Part shown: piece by piece, positions 1 through 7,180 of the stretch
How positions within the stretch are numbered: the first letter of the stretch is position 1
How the letters are laid out: each line of letters opens with the position of its first letter
Source of the DNA: JAFARZ01 sp035651595
Lineage (GTDB): Bacteria > Actinomycetota > Actinomycetes > Streptosporangiales > Streptosporangiaceae
NCBI GenBank assembly: GCA_035651595.1
Contig: DASRFJ010000334.1
Span: 1-21,594 of the forward strand
Reading direction: 5' to 3'
Length of the DNA: 21,594 nucleotides
Position numbers and translations under genes: made by a program
Notes under the pieces: generated by a model
The model's input: only the letters and a program-made list of their open reading frames with translations
What the model was told of the DNA's origin: nothing
The model's database searches: none

Positions 1-1
1 T

Positions 2-52
2 CCCGTCAGCAACGTGGAAGATTTCCCCATCGTGGAAGACCAGCCCTGGTGA
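2..52 (+). CDS. C-terminal fragment of an unidentified gene entering from the left edge
   Basis: Reading from base 2 gives 16 codons ending in VEDFPIVEDQPW and then TGA at 50-52. About 13 of the 16 codons end in G or C, like the real genes of this window, and the acidic-aromatic ending looks like a genuine C-terminus. A 5-bp stem, CCCTG (44-48) and CAGGG (54-58), straddles the stop. The fragment is too short to assign to a family, and it could be a chance open frame. What supports it is codon bias and the tidy stop, nothing more. Confidence 0.3.
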   Translation, partial: PVSNVEDFPIVEDQPW

Positions 53-268
53 ACAGGGGTCCCGCTACCACAAAGGGGAAAACCACCACGCTATCGAGGC
101 CCATCAAACCAGCCGCTGACCCGCCGGGCAGCCAGCGACCCGGGCAAACCCCCGGAATAAGCCAACGAGGTCCGGATCGGGGGGGTAACTGTCCGCAATG
201 ATCTGGCCTGCTCGCTCGCGCGCCCCTGATCTCCCGATATGTCCAGGTTCTCGGCACGCCTGCGGTTG
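53..268. other. Intergenic region with no supported gene
   Basis: The open frames here, such as the minus-strand frame ending near base 6, give Arg/Gly/Pro-rich sequence with no recognisable domain and no ribosome binding site. The region lies downstream of the minus-strand MFS gene that ends at 269. I see no clear terminator, RNA gene or repeat apart from the small stem at 44-58. Confidence 0.5.
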
Positions 269-1576
269 TCACGACCGGCGTATACCAACCTCATGCCGTC
301 GTGAAGCCGACCACGCGCCCAGGCCCGCCGCGCAGCACACCGCGGCGGCACCGCAAGCCCCGTACCAGCCGTAACGAGCGTAGGCGGCCGTCCCGATCGT
401 GGTGCCCAGCGCGCCGCCCGCGAAGTACGTGGTCATGTAGACGGTGGTGATCCGTGCCCGCGCCGAGCCGGTCAGGTCGTAGATCACCGCCTGGTTGGTC
501 ACGTGCACCACCTGGCAGCAGGCGTCCAGCACCAGCGCGCCGGCGATCAGCCACGCCACCGCCCCATCCGCCCCGGACGCCCCGGCCGCCAGCAGGCCAA
601 GCGACCCGAGCATCACCAGGAACGCAACCCCGGTCACCGCCCACCGCAGGTCCCGCCGCCTGTCCAGCTGCCGCCCGCCAGCCAGGGCGCTCCCCGCCCC
701 GGCGGCGCCGACCAGCGCGAACAGCCCGATGGCCGCCGGCGAGTACCCGTACGACCGCCCGGCCAGCAGGAACGTCACCGTCGTCCAGAAACAGCTGAAC
801 ACCGCGAACTGCGCGGCACCCATCACCGACCGCCACCGGAGCACCGGCGAGCGACGCGCCAGCGAGGCCACGGACCGCAGCTGGGCGAGGTACCCAGCCC
901 CGACCTCCCGGCCGTCACCCGGCAAGACTCGCGACAGCATCGCCGCCACCAACACAGTCAGCCCCGCCGCCAGCGCGTACACGCCGCGCCATCCGGCCAC
1001 GCTGGCCACCAGGCCCGCGGTGGTCCGCGACAGCAGCACGCCGAGCAGCAGGCCGCCCATCACCGTGCTGATGACGTGACCGCGTTCCGCGTCGCTGGCC
1101 AGCGTCGCGGCAAACGGAATGATCATCTGCACGACGACCGTGGCCAGTCCGACCGGTACCGCCGCCGCGACCAGCACCGGCAACGAGGGCGCACACGCCA
1201 TGGCCACCAGCGCGGCGGCATCACCAAGCAGGAGCACGGTGAACAGCGTCCGCCGCGCGGTGATGTCGGCCAGCGGCACGACCAGCATCAACCCGGCCGC
1301 GAAACCGCCCTGGGTGGCGGTCACCACCAGGCCAGCCGAACCTTGGCTGGTGCCCAGCGAACGCGCGATCGTGTGCAGCAGCGGCTGCGCGTAGTAGATG
1401 TTGGCGACCGTGACGCCGCACGCGACCGCCAGCAGCCGGACCAGGCGAGGGTTTACCGTGCCACGGTACCGCCAGATAGTGTGCTGCCATGCTGTTTCCC
1501 ACGTCGCTGGTAGGGAGCTATCCGCAGCCGGACTGGCTGATCGACCGGGCTCGCCTCGCGGGCCGGTTCCCGCCAC
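269..1576 (-). CDS. MFS transporter, DHA1-like (probable drug or metabolite exporter)
   Basis: This is a 12-helix major facilitator permease that probably exports small molecules in exchange for protons across the cytoplasmic membrane. The first membrane helix starts near residue 45 and carries the ANIYYAQPLL signature typical of this DHA1 subgroup. A charged loop (DITARR) follows helix 2, and WRGVYALAAG lies near the middle. The protein ends in a short basic tail, and 435 aa is slightly long for the family. The start is a problem. The only standard start codon before the first helix is the GTG at 1576, which would overlap the first 88 bases of the divergent methyltransferase gene. An ATG at 1490 is in another frame. 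The true start may be a rare codon near 1444-1475, or there may be a frameshift. The family is clear; the substrate is unknown. Confidence 0.85.
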   Translation of the reverse strand: MAGTGPRGEPGRSASPAADSSLPATWETAWQHTIWRYRGTVNPRLVRLLAVACGVTVANIYYAQPLLHTIARSLGTSQGSAGLVVTATQGGFAAGLMLVVPLADITARRTLFTVLLLGDAAALVAMACAPSLPVLVAAAVPVGLATVVVQMIIPFAATLASDAERGHVISTVMGGLLLGVLLSRTTAGLVASVAGWRGVYALAAGLTVLVAAMLSRVLPGDGREVGAGYLAQLRSVASLARRSPVLRWRSVMGAAQFAVFSCFWTTVTFLLAGRSYGYSPAAIGLFALVGAAGAGSALAGGRQLDRRRDLRWAVTGVAFLVMLGSLGLLAAGASGADGAVAWLIAGALVLDACCQVVHVTNQAVIYDLTGSARARITTVYMTTYFAGGALGTTIGTAAYARYGWYGACGAAAVCCAAGLGAWSASRRHEVGIRRS

Positions 1577-2523
1577 GGGTAAGAGCCAACGAACTGTGGC
1601 GGATCGAGCCCGCCTACCTGGACGAAGCCCAGCGCGACGCCACGCTGCTGGCGATAAAAGCCCAGGAGGAAGCCGGCCTGGACATCATCACCGACGGGGA
1701 GATCTGCCGGGAGAGCTACTCCAACCGGTTCGCCACCGCGCTGGACGGCGTGGACATCGACAATCCCGGCACCGCGCTCGACCGCAGCGGCCATCCGAAC
1801 CCGGTGCCCCGCATCACCGGCCCCATCCGCCGCCGCCATCCGGTCGAGGTCGAGGACCTCCGGTTCCTGCGCGCCAGCACCGAACGCACCGTGAAGATCA
1901 CCCTGCCGGGCCCGTTCACCATGTCCCAGCAGGCGCAGGACGACTACTTCGGCGACCCGGAGGCCCTGGCGATGTCCTATGCCGAAGCCGTGAACGAGGA
2001 GGTCAAGGACCTGTTCGCGACCGGCGCGGACATCGTGCAGCTGGACGAGCCGTACCTCCAGGCCAGGCCGGAACCGGCCCGCAAGTACGGCGTGCAGGCG
2101 ATCAACCGGGCGCTCGACGGGGCACCGGGAACGACCGCCGTGCACTTGTGCTTCGGGTACGCGGCGATCATCCACGAGCGGCCGGAAGGCTACTCGTTCC
2201 TGCCCGAGCTGGCCGCGTGCACCTGCGACATGATCTCGATCGAGACCGCTCAGTCCGGGCTCGACTGCGCCGTGCTCGCCGGACTACCAGGCAAGACGAT
2301 CATCCTCGGCGTGCTGGACCTGAACGACATGACGATCGAGACGCCGGAGATCGTCAAGGCGCGGGTGCGCAGGGCGCTCCCGTACGTCGCGGCGGAACGC
2401 CTGGTGCTCGCGCCGGACTGCGGGATGAAGTACCTGCCGCGCGACGTCGCCTTCGCCAAGCTGACCGCGATGGCGAGTGCGGCCGCCATGCTGCGCACCG
2501 ACTCCGATGTTCCGCGGGCGTGA
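1489..2523 (+). CDS. Cobalamin-independent methionine synthase-type methyltransferase (MetE C-terminal-like)
   Basis: This 344-residue protein matches the catalytic C-terminal barrel of MetE, which moves a methyl group to a thiol such as homocysteine on a zinc site. It opens with VGSYPQP (8-14) and continues with DIITDGE (65-71), LPGPFTM (139-145) and IVQLDEPYLQ (182-191). The four MetE zinc ligands appear as H219-x-C221, E252 and C311. Full MetE is about 750 aa with an N-terminal folate-binding half that is absent here. It therefore belongs to the short stand-alone group, whose methyl donor is often not methyltetrahydrofolate. Start choice: ATG at 1489 places the conserved VGSYP motif at the usual position. 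No strong Shine-Dalgarno sequence is visible, so the transcript may be leaderless. The sugar-porter gene follows after 54 bases and may be co-transcribed. Confidence 0.9.
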   Translation: MLFPTSLVGSYPQPDWLIDRARLAGRFPPRVRANELWRIEPAYLDEAQRDATLLAIKAQEEAGLDIITDGEICRESYSNRFATALDGVDIDNPGTALDRSGHPNPVPRITGPIRRRHPVEVEDLRFLRASTERTVKITLPGPFTMSQQAQDDYFGDPEALAMSYAEAVNEEVKDLFATGADIVQLDEPYLQARPEPARKYGVQAINRALDGAPGTTAVHLCFGYAAIIHERPEGYSFLPELAACTCDMISIETAQSGLDCAVLAGLPGKTIILGVLDLNDMTIETPEIVKARVRRALPYVAAERLVLAPDCGMKYLPRDVAFAKLTAMASAAAMLRTDSDVPRA

Positions 2524-2565
2524 TCTTGGGCAGTGGGGACCGGGCGGGAAACCGTCCCCGCTGCG

Positions 2566-2571
2566 AAGGAG
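2566..2571 (+). promoter_or_regulatory. Ribosome binding site deciding the sugar porter start
   Basis: AAGGAG lies six bases before the ATG at 2578. It favours that start over the in-frame GTG at 2533. Confidence 0.75.
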
Positions 2572-2577
2572 CACCCA

Positions 2578-4038
2578 ATGGCTCAGCCAGGGACCGGTGA
2601 GGTCCTCAGCATTCTCGACGAACGACCCGCCACCGCCTTCTACTGGCGGCTCAGCCTGCTGGCTACCCTTGGCGGGTTCCTGTTCGGCTACGACACCTCC
2701 AACATCGGGTCGGCGCTGAACTTCGTGCCCTACGGCCTGCACGGCCTGTCACTGGGCTACCTGGTGTCCGGCGCCTCCCTCGGCGCGGCGGCCGGCGCGA
2801 TCTGCGCCGGACCGATCGCGGACCGGCTTGGCCGCAAGTTCCTGCTGATCGTCGATGCCGCGATCTACGCGGTCGGCGCGATCCTGTCCGCGGTCACTCC
2901 GGACGCGGCGGTCCTGCTCGCCGCCAGGACGCTGATCGGGATCGCGATCGGCGCGGACTCGGCGATCGCCACCGCCTACATCTCCGAATTCGCGCCGAAG
3001 GACCGGCGCGGTTCCCTCGCGATGCTCCAGCAGTGGATGATCACCGTGGGCATCCTGGTCGCGTACCTGGTGGCGCTGATCATCTTCGCGCTGTGGCCGG
3101 CCAGCGCGGCCAGTTCCGGCTGGCGGCTGGTGCTCGGGCTCGGCGCGGTACCGGCGCTGATCGGCCTTGTGCTGCGCTCGAAGATGCCCGAGTCTCCCCG
3201 CTGGCTGCTCAGGCACGGCAAGTACGACCAGCTCAGCGACGCGATGGTCGCGCTCGGCGCGGATCCGGTCAGCGAAGACCAGGCGCGCCGCGCGGCCACC
3301 CAGATCGAGGCCACCGAGTCCAGGCACCGCCGGTTCGGCGCGTGGACCCCGGGCGTCCGCCGGGCGCTGATCGTGGTCTGCGTGTTCTTCATCTTCCAGC
3401 AGATCACCGGCATCAACGTGCCGCTGTATTACGGCCCGCACCTGCTCGGCCCGATCTTCTCCGGCGCGCACGCGAGCCTGGTGGACACCACGGTCGCCGG
3501 CGTCGAGGTCACCGCGATCATGACCGCGGTGAACGTGGCGTCCACGTACCTGGGCTTCCGGTGGATCGACAAGTTCGGCCGCCGCGCGCTGGCCATGGGC
3601 GGCTACGCCGGGATGATCGTCTTCGCGCTCGTCGCCGCGCTCGGCCTGGTCGTCATCCCGGCCGGCAACTGGCGGCTGGCGGTCATCATGATCGGCCTGG
3701 ACTTCTTCATCGCGTCGTTCGCCATCGGCGTCGGCGGCACCGGCTGGACCCTCCAGGGCGAGGTGTTCCCGACCGCGGTCCGCGGCCAGGCCGCGGCGAT
3801 CGCGGCCACCGTCGACTGGCTGGCGAACTTCTTCCTCATCGAGGTCTTCCCGGTCTGGCAGAACGCGATCAGCCTGGCCGGCGTTCTGGTCTGCTTCGCT
3901 GGGCTCGCGGTGGCGGCGATCGGCTTCGTCTACTGGTTCCTGCCGGAAACCAAGGGCCTGCCGGTGGAGGAGATCGTCAAGCTATTCGAGCGGCAATCCG
4001 CGTCCCCAGGCCCTGTTACCACCGTACGTTCTGCCTAA
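2578..4038 (+). CDS. MFS sugar porter family transporter
   Basis: This is a 486-residue, 12-helix symporter-type permease of the sugar porter family (relatives of XylE, GalP and IolT), placed in the cytoplasmic membrane and importing a sugar or polyol. Family signatures are present in order: GGFLFGYDT (32-40), DRLGRK (82-87), PESPRW (204-209), QQITGIN (274-280), DKFGRR (331-336) and PETKG (456-460). A GTG at 2533 is in frame, but the ATG at 2578 has an AAGGAG ribosome binding site at 2566-2571, six bases upstream, and is the better start. It lies 54 bases downstream of the MetE-like gene on the same strand, so the two may form an operon. The substrate cannot be read from the sequence. Confidence 0.93.
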   Translation: MAQPGTGEVLSILDERPATAFYWRLSLLATLGGFLFGYDTSNIGSALNFVPYGLHGLSLGYLVSGASLGAAAGAICAGPIADRLGRKFLLIVDAAIYAVGAILSAVTPDAAVLLAARTLIGIAIGADSAIATAYISEFAPKDRRGSLAMLQQWMITVGILVAYLVALIIFALWPASAASSGWRLVLGLGAVPALIGLVLRSKMPESPRWLLRHGKYDQLSDAMVALGADPVSEDQARRAATQIEATESRHRRFGAWTPGVRRALIVVCVFFIFQQITGINVPLYYGPHLLGPIFSGAHASLVDTTVAGVEVTAIMTAVNVASTYLGFRWIDKFGRRALAMGGYAGMIVFALVAALGLVVIPAGNWRLAVIMIGLDFFIASFAIGVGGTGWTLQGEVFPTAVRGQAAAIAATVDWLANFFLIEVFPVWQNAISLAGVLVCFAGLAVAAIGFVYWFLPETKGLPVEEIVKLFERQSASPGPVTTVRSA

Positions 4039-4052
4039 CGAAAGGTGGTGCT

Positions 4053-4982
4053 TCAACCCGCGGACCACAGCACTGTCGCGGCTCCATGCGAGCCGCGGCG
4101 TGCTGCCGCCAAGGCAGCCGCCGCCTGGTCGAGGGGGTAGCGCGCCGCGATGGAAATCGTGAGCGCGCCGCGGCCGAGCTGTGCGGCAAGGCGCCGGAGC
4201 CGGGCGCCGTCGGGCGCGACCACCACGTCGAGCACCGTGATCCTCCGCTCGGCGGGCGGGGGATCCCCGGTGATCGTGGCCAGCCTGCCGCCATCGCGGA
4301 CCGCGCGGATGGCGTCCCGCCCGCCCGACCGCGCGGCATTCACGGCGCCGTTGGCGCCGCCGCCGGTCAGCTCGCGGAGCCGGCCGGGCCAGCCGGGGCG
4401 GTGGTAGTCCAGCACGCCTTCGGCGCCTAGGGCGCGCAGGCGGCGGGCATCGCGCGGGCTGGCGGTGACGAGCACCCGCGCGCCGCGGGCCGCCGCGAGC
4501 TGGACGAGCAGGCCGCCGGTCACCCCGCCCGCGCCGTTGACCAGGATGGTCTGGCCGGACCGGACCCGCAGCGCATCGCTGATCGCCTGGTCGGCGGTCA
4601 GCGCCGGCACCGGGAACGCCGCGGCGTCCTCGAACGCGATGCCGGGCGGGATCCTGGCGACGTGCGCCGCGGCGGCCACCCACCGCTGTGCCCAGGAGCC
4701 CTGATGGCGCACCGGCACCGAATGCGCGGTCACCGCGTCGCCGAGCGCGGCGACGTCGACGGCCGTGCCGGTGGCGGCGACCACCCCGGCCGCCTCGACG
4801 CCGAGCGCCATCGGCGGGCGGGTGCCGGTGTCCCAGCCGCCGGTCCTGACGAGGTCGTCCCAGTTCCCCACGCCGCACGCCCGGACGTCGATGAGCACCT
4901 CGTCGGGGCGCAGTTCGCCGGGTTCTGGTAGCTCGAGAAGTCCGATGTCCCCGCCGATTTCGGTGATGCCCGCCGCCCGCAT
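4053..4982 (-). CDS. Zinc-independent quinone oxidoreductase-like MDR family protein
   Basis: This 309-residue member of the medium-chain dehydrogenase/reductase superfamily probably reduces quinones or enones with NADPH in the cytoplasm. The N-terminal GroES-like half starts MRAAGITEIGG and contains GVGNWD where zinc alcohol dehydrogenases have their catalytic Cys-Gly-x-Asp/His, so catalytic zinc is not expected. The Rossmann half carries NGAGGVTGG (about 149-157), the NADPH-binding glycine motif of the quinone oxidoreductase group, followed by RGARVLVTAS. The ATG at 4982 is preceded by AGGGG and gives the usual family N-terminus; an in-frame TTG at 5018 would add 12 residues. The gene is divergent from the ABC cassette, with an 81-base gap that also carries that cassette's promoter, and ends 14 bases from the convergent sugar porter. 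Confidence 0.9.
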   Translation of the reverse strand: MRAAGITEIGGDIGLLELPEPGELRPDEVLIDVRACGVGNWDDLVRTGGWDTGTRPPMALGVEAAGVVAATGTAVDVAALGDAVTAHSVPVRHQGSWAQRWVAAAAHVARIPPGIAFEDAAAFPVPALTADQAISDALRVRSGQTILVNGAGGVTGGLLVQLAAARGARVLVTASPRDARRLRALGAEGVLDYHRPGWPGRLRELTGGGANGAVNAARSGGRDAIRAVRDGGRLATITGDPPPAERRITVLDVVVAPDGARLRRLAAQLGRGALTISIAARYPLDQAAAALAAARRGSHGAATVLWSAG

Positions 4983-5026
4983 GCCCCTAAGCGTCGCTTG
5001 CGCGTATCCGGCGTGCAATACGTCTT

Positions 5027-5062
5027 TTTTCTATCTGAACTAGAACAGGTATAATTTGCTGT
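5027..5062 (+). promoter_or_regulatory. Probable promoter of the ABC-GntR cassette, leaderless start
   Basis: A perfect TATAAT lies at 5050-5055, eight bases before the ATG at 5064, so a transcript starting about seven bases downstream would be leaderless or nearly so. The -35 side is weak; TTTTCT at 5027-5032 has the right spacing of 17. This stretch is clearly more AT-rich than its surroundings. Confidence 0.6.
5035..5048. promoter_or_regulatory. Imperfect dyad between -35 and -10, candidate GntR operator
   Basis: The sequence CTG-AA-CTAG-AA-CAG is symmetrical at 10 of 14 positions and sits directly upstream of the TATAAT box, where a bound repressor would block the promoter. The cassette encodes its own GntR regulator, so autoregulation through this site is a reasonable inference. 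The exact operator is not proven. Confidence 0.35.
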
Positions 5063-5063
5063 C

Positions 5064-6014
5064 ATGACGGCGACCATCGAAGTCAGCCACCTGACGAAGA
5101 AGTTCGGCGGGCGTACCGCCGTGGCCGACGTGTCGTTCACCGTGGCACGCGGCGAGATATTCGGTTTCCTGGGGCCGAACGGGGCGGGCAAGACCACGAC
5201 AGTCCGCATGCTCGGCACGCTGGTCGCCCCCACCTCGGGATCCGCGGTCGTCGCGGGCGTCCCGCTGGACCGGGCGGGGGCGGCGGAGATCCGGCGGCGG
5301 GTCTCGGTGATGCCGGAGGCGCCCGGCCTGTACCGGCGGCTGACCGTCCGCGAGAACCTGGAGTTCTTCGCGCGGCTCTACGGCCTGCCGGATCGGGACG
5401 CCAGGATCAGGCGGGCGCTGGAGTCGGTCGGCCTCAGCGACCGCGCCCAGGATCCGACCGGGAGCCTGTCCAAGGGCCTGCGGCAGCGCACCGCGCTGGC
5501 CCGCTCGCTGCTGACCGATCCGGCGGTGCTGTTCCTCGACGAACCGACCTCCGGTCTGGACCCGGCGGCCTCCGTCGAGGTGCTCAACCTGATCGCGGAC
5601 ATGCGGGACAAGGGGACCACGGTCTTCCTCACCACCCACCGGCTGGACGAGGCGGAGCGATTGTGCGACCGCGTGGCGATCATGAACACCTCGCTGCGGG
5701 CCGTCGGCAAGCCCGGTGAGCTGCGCGCGCAGCTGTTCAGCAGGTCCCTGTCCGTCATCACCGCCGCGCCGCTCAACGACCCGGCCCGGGTGTTTCTTGG
5801 CCTGCCGGGGGTGCGGGAGTGGACGGACGCTTCTTCCGGCAGCCGTCCGGCCGGCTACCTGCTGACCGTGTCGGATCCGGCGCTGGCGGCCCCGGCGGTG
5901 ACCCGGGCACTGGTCGCCGCCGAGGCCGACGTGCTGTTCATCGGCGAATCCCGGCACACCCTGGAGGACGTGTACCTTCAGCTGGCCGGCCCGACCGCGA
6001 AGGAGGAGCGATGA
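5064..6014 (+). CDS. ABC transporter ATP-binding protein
   Basis: This 316-residue ATPase powers the permease encoded directly downstream. Walker A is GPNGAGKTT (37-45). The signature is LSKGLRQR (135-142), with LSKG in place of the common LSGG. Walker B is VLFLDEPTSGLDP (155-167), and the H-loop histidine is in TTHRLDEA (190-197). The Q-loop position reads MPEAPGLY (83-90), with Glu instead of Gln, as in the DrrA/NatA-type exporter group. About 100 residues follow the nucleotide-binding domain, as is usual for this group. The ATG at 5064 lies close to a TATAAT box, suggesting a leaderless message. The stop codon overlaps the permease start (ATGA), which indicates translational coupling. The likely role is export of a drug, lipid, peptide or ion; the substrate is unknown. 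Confidence 0.94.
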   Translation: MTATIEVSHLTKKFGGRTAVADVSFTVARGEIFGFLGPNGAGKTTTVRMLGTLVAPTSGSAVVAGVPLDRAGAAEIRRRVSVMPEAPGLYRRLTVRENLEFFARLYGLPDRDARIRRALESVGLSDRAQDPTGSLSKGLRQRTALARSLLTDPAVLFLDEPTSGLDPAASVEVLNLIADMRDKGTTVFLTTHRLDEAERLCDRVAIMNTSLRAVGKPGELRAQLFSRSLSVITAAPLNDPARVFLGLPGVREWTDASSGSRPAGYLLTVSDPALAAPAVTRALVAAEADVLFIGESRHTLEDVYLQLAGPTAKEER

Positions 6015-6745
6015 TGACCCGGATCGGCGCGGTGATGCTCAAAGAGCTGACGGAGTTCCGGCGAAACCGGCTGATCGTGATCACGGCCGCGGTCCTGCCG
6101 GTGGTCTTCCTGGTCAGCCCGACCGCGTCCATCCTGTCGCTCAAGGCGACGGTGCTGAGCAGCGTGCTGCAGAACCGGGTCGACGCGGCGCTGTTCTTCC
6201 CGCTGCTGATCCCGGTCTTCGTCCCGGCGACGATGGCCGCGTACTCGGTGGCCGGGGAGCGCGAGCAGGGGACGCTCGAACCGGTGCTGACCACGCCGGT
6301 CAGCACGGTGGAGTTCGTGGCCGGCAAGGCCGCGGCCATCTTCCTGCCGGCGATCGGCATCGCATACCTGGTGTTCGGCGTGTTCGTGGCGATCGTCCAG
6401 TTCGGCGCTGCCGCCGCGGTGGCCACTGCCGTGCTGAATGCGCCGCAGTTGCCCGCCGAGCTGGTGTTCATCCCGCTGCTGGCCGCCTGGGCGATCTGGG
6501 TCGGCCTGGCGATCTCCGCGAGGACCGGCGAGATCCGAGTCGCGCAGCAGCTCAGCGTCCTGGCCAGCCTGCCGCCGGTCGCGATCGCCGCCCTCCTGTC
6601 TTTCCACGTGATCAGCCCGACGTTCGCGGTCGCCGCGGCATTGGCCGGCGGCCTGTTTGTCATCGATGGCGCGGCATGCTTCCTGGTGGCCCGGCTGTTC
6701 AATCGTGAGTGGCTTGTCGCCGGAGGCAAGGCGGCCACGGGTTAA
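6011..6745 (+). CDS. ABC-2 type transporter permease
   Basis: This 244-residue membrane subunit pairs with the ATPase before it. An N-terminal amphipathic stretch (LKELTEFRRNRL) precedes helix 1, and about six hydrophobic segments follow. After helix 2 comes GEREQGTLEPVLTTPVS, the classic ABC-2 coupling sequence in which the GE(R/K)E-x-GTL motif is diagnostic. The start is ATG at 6011, overlapping the ATPase stop by four bases, with an AGGAGG binding site at 6001-6006; a second ATG at 6014 is equally possible. The open frame extends upstream to 5819, but that part lies inside the ATPase gene and has no family features. GntR follows 33 bases later. Confidence 0.92.
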   Translation: MMTRIGAVMLKELTEFRRNRLIVITAAVLPVVFLVSPTASILSLKATVLSSVLQNRVDAALFFPLLIPVFVPATMAAYSVAGEREQGTLEPVLTTPVSTVEFVAGKAAAIFLPAIGIAYLVFGVFVAIVQFGAAAAVATAVLNAPQLPAELVFIPLLAAWAIWVGLAISARTGEIRVAQQLSVLASLPPVAIAALLSFHVISPTFAVAAALAGGLFVIDGAACFLVARLFNREWLVAGGKAATG

Positions 6746-6778
6746 CCCGGTTAGTTTCCGTTAGGTCCTGGAGCTGGC

Positions 6779-7180
6779 ATGTTGCTTACCATCGAGCCGG
6801 ATGGCACGGTCCCGATCTACCTGCAGATCAGGGACCGGATCGTCGAGGCGATCGCCGGCGGCAGGCAGCCGGCCGGGTCCCCGCTGCCGTCCACCCGGCA
6901 GCTCGCGGTCGACCTGGGCGTCAACTTCCACACGGTGAACAAGAGCTACGACCTGCTGCGGCAGGAGGGCCTGCTGCGGCTCAGCCGGAAGACCGGCGCG
7001 GTGGTGCACCGCGACGCGCACAGCGGCCCGCCGAATCCGGACTGGGCGGAGGACTGGACCGGGCGGCTGCGGACGCTGCTGGCCGAGGCCGCCGCGCAGG
7101 GACTCCCCGCCGAGGACATCGTGCGGCACTGCCGCGATGCCCTGGCGGACTTCGCCTTCCCCGCCGGAGCCTCGTCGTGA
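6779..7180 (+). CDS. GntR family transcriptional regulator, YtrA type
   Basis: This 133-residue regulator has a GntR winged helix at about residues 10-78: PIYLQIRDRIVEAIAGG, then LPSTRQLAVDLGVNFHTVNKSYDLL as the recognition region, then the wing. Only a short helical C-terminal tail of about 45 residues follows, rather than a ligand-binding FadR or HutC domain. That is the YtrA subfamily pattern, whose members usually repress linked ABC transporter genes. A GGAG at 6770-6773 lies five bases before the ATG. The stop overlaps the next gene's GTG start (GTGA at 7177-7180), so the two are coupled. The dyad at 5035-5048 is a candidate target. Confidence 0.93.
   Translation: MLLTIEPDGTVPIYLQIRDRIVEAIAGGRQPAGSPLPSTRQLAVDLGVNFHTVNKSYDLLRQEGLLRLSRKTGAVVHRDAHSGPPNPDWAEDWTGRLRTLLAEAAAQGLPAEDIVRHCRDALADFAFPAGASS

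Noticed and set aside
503..1513. Long plus-strand open frame opposite the first MFS gene
   Set aside because: It is His/Gln/Arg/Pro-rich with no domain, and lies antisense to a clear 12-helix transporter.
1398..2600. Plus-strand 400-codon frame across the methyltransferase gene
   Set aside because: It is an out-of-frame shadow rich in Arg/Gly/Pro; the true frame has all MetE motifs.
3033..4430. Plus-strand 465-codon frame over the sugar porter and beyond
   Set aside because: Out-of-frame reading of the transporter and then antisense to the oxidoreductase; no domain features.
5040..5957. Minus-strand frame opposite the ABC ATPase
   Set aside because: Composition is Arg/Gln/Gly-rich and the opposite strand has every ATPase motif.
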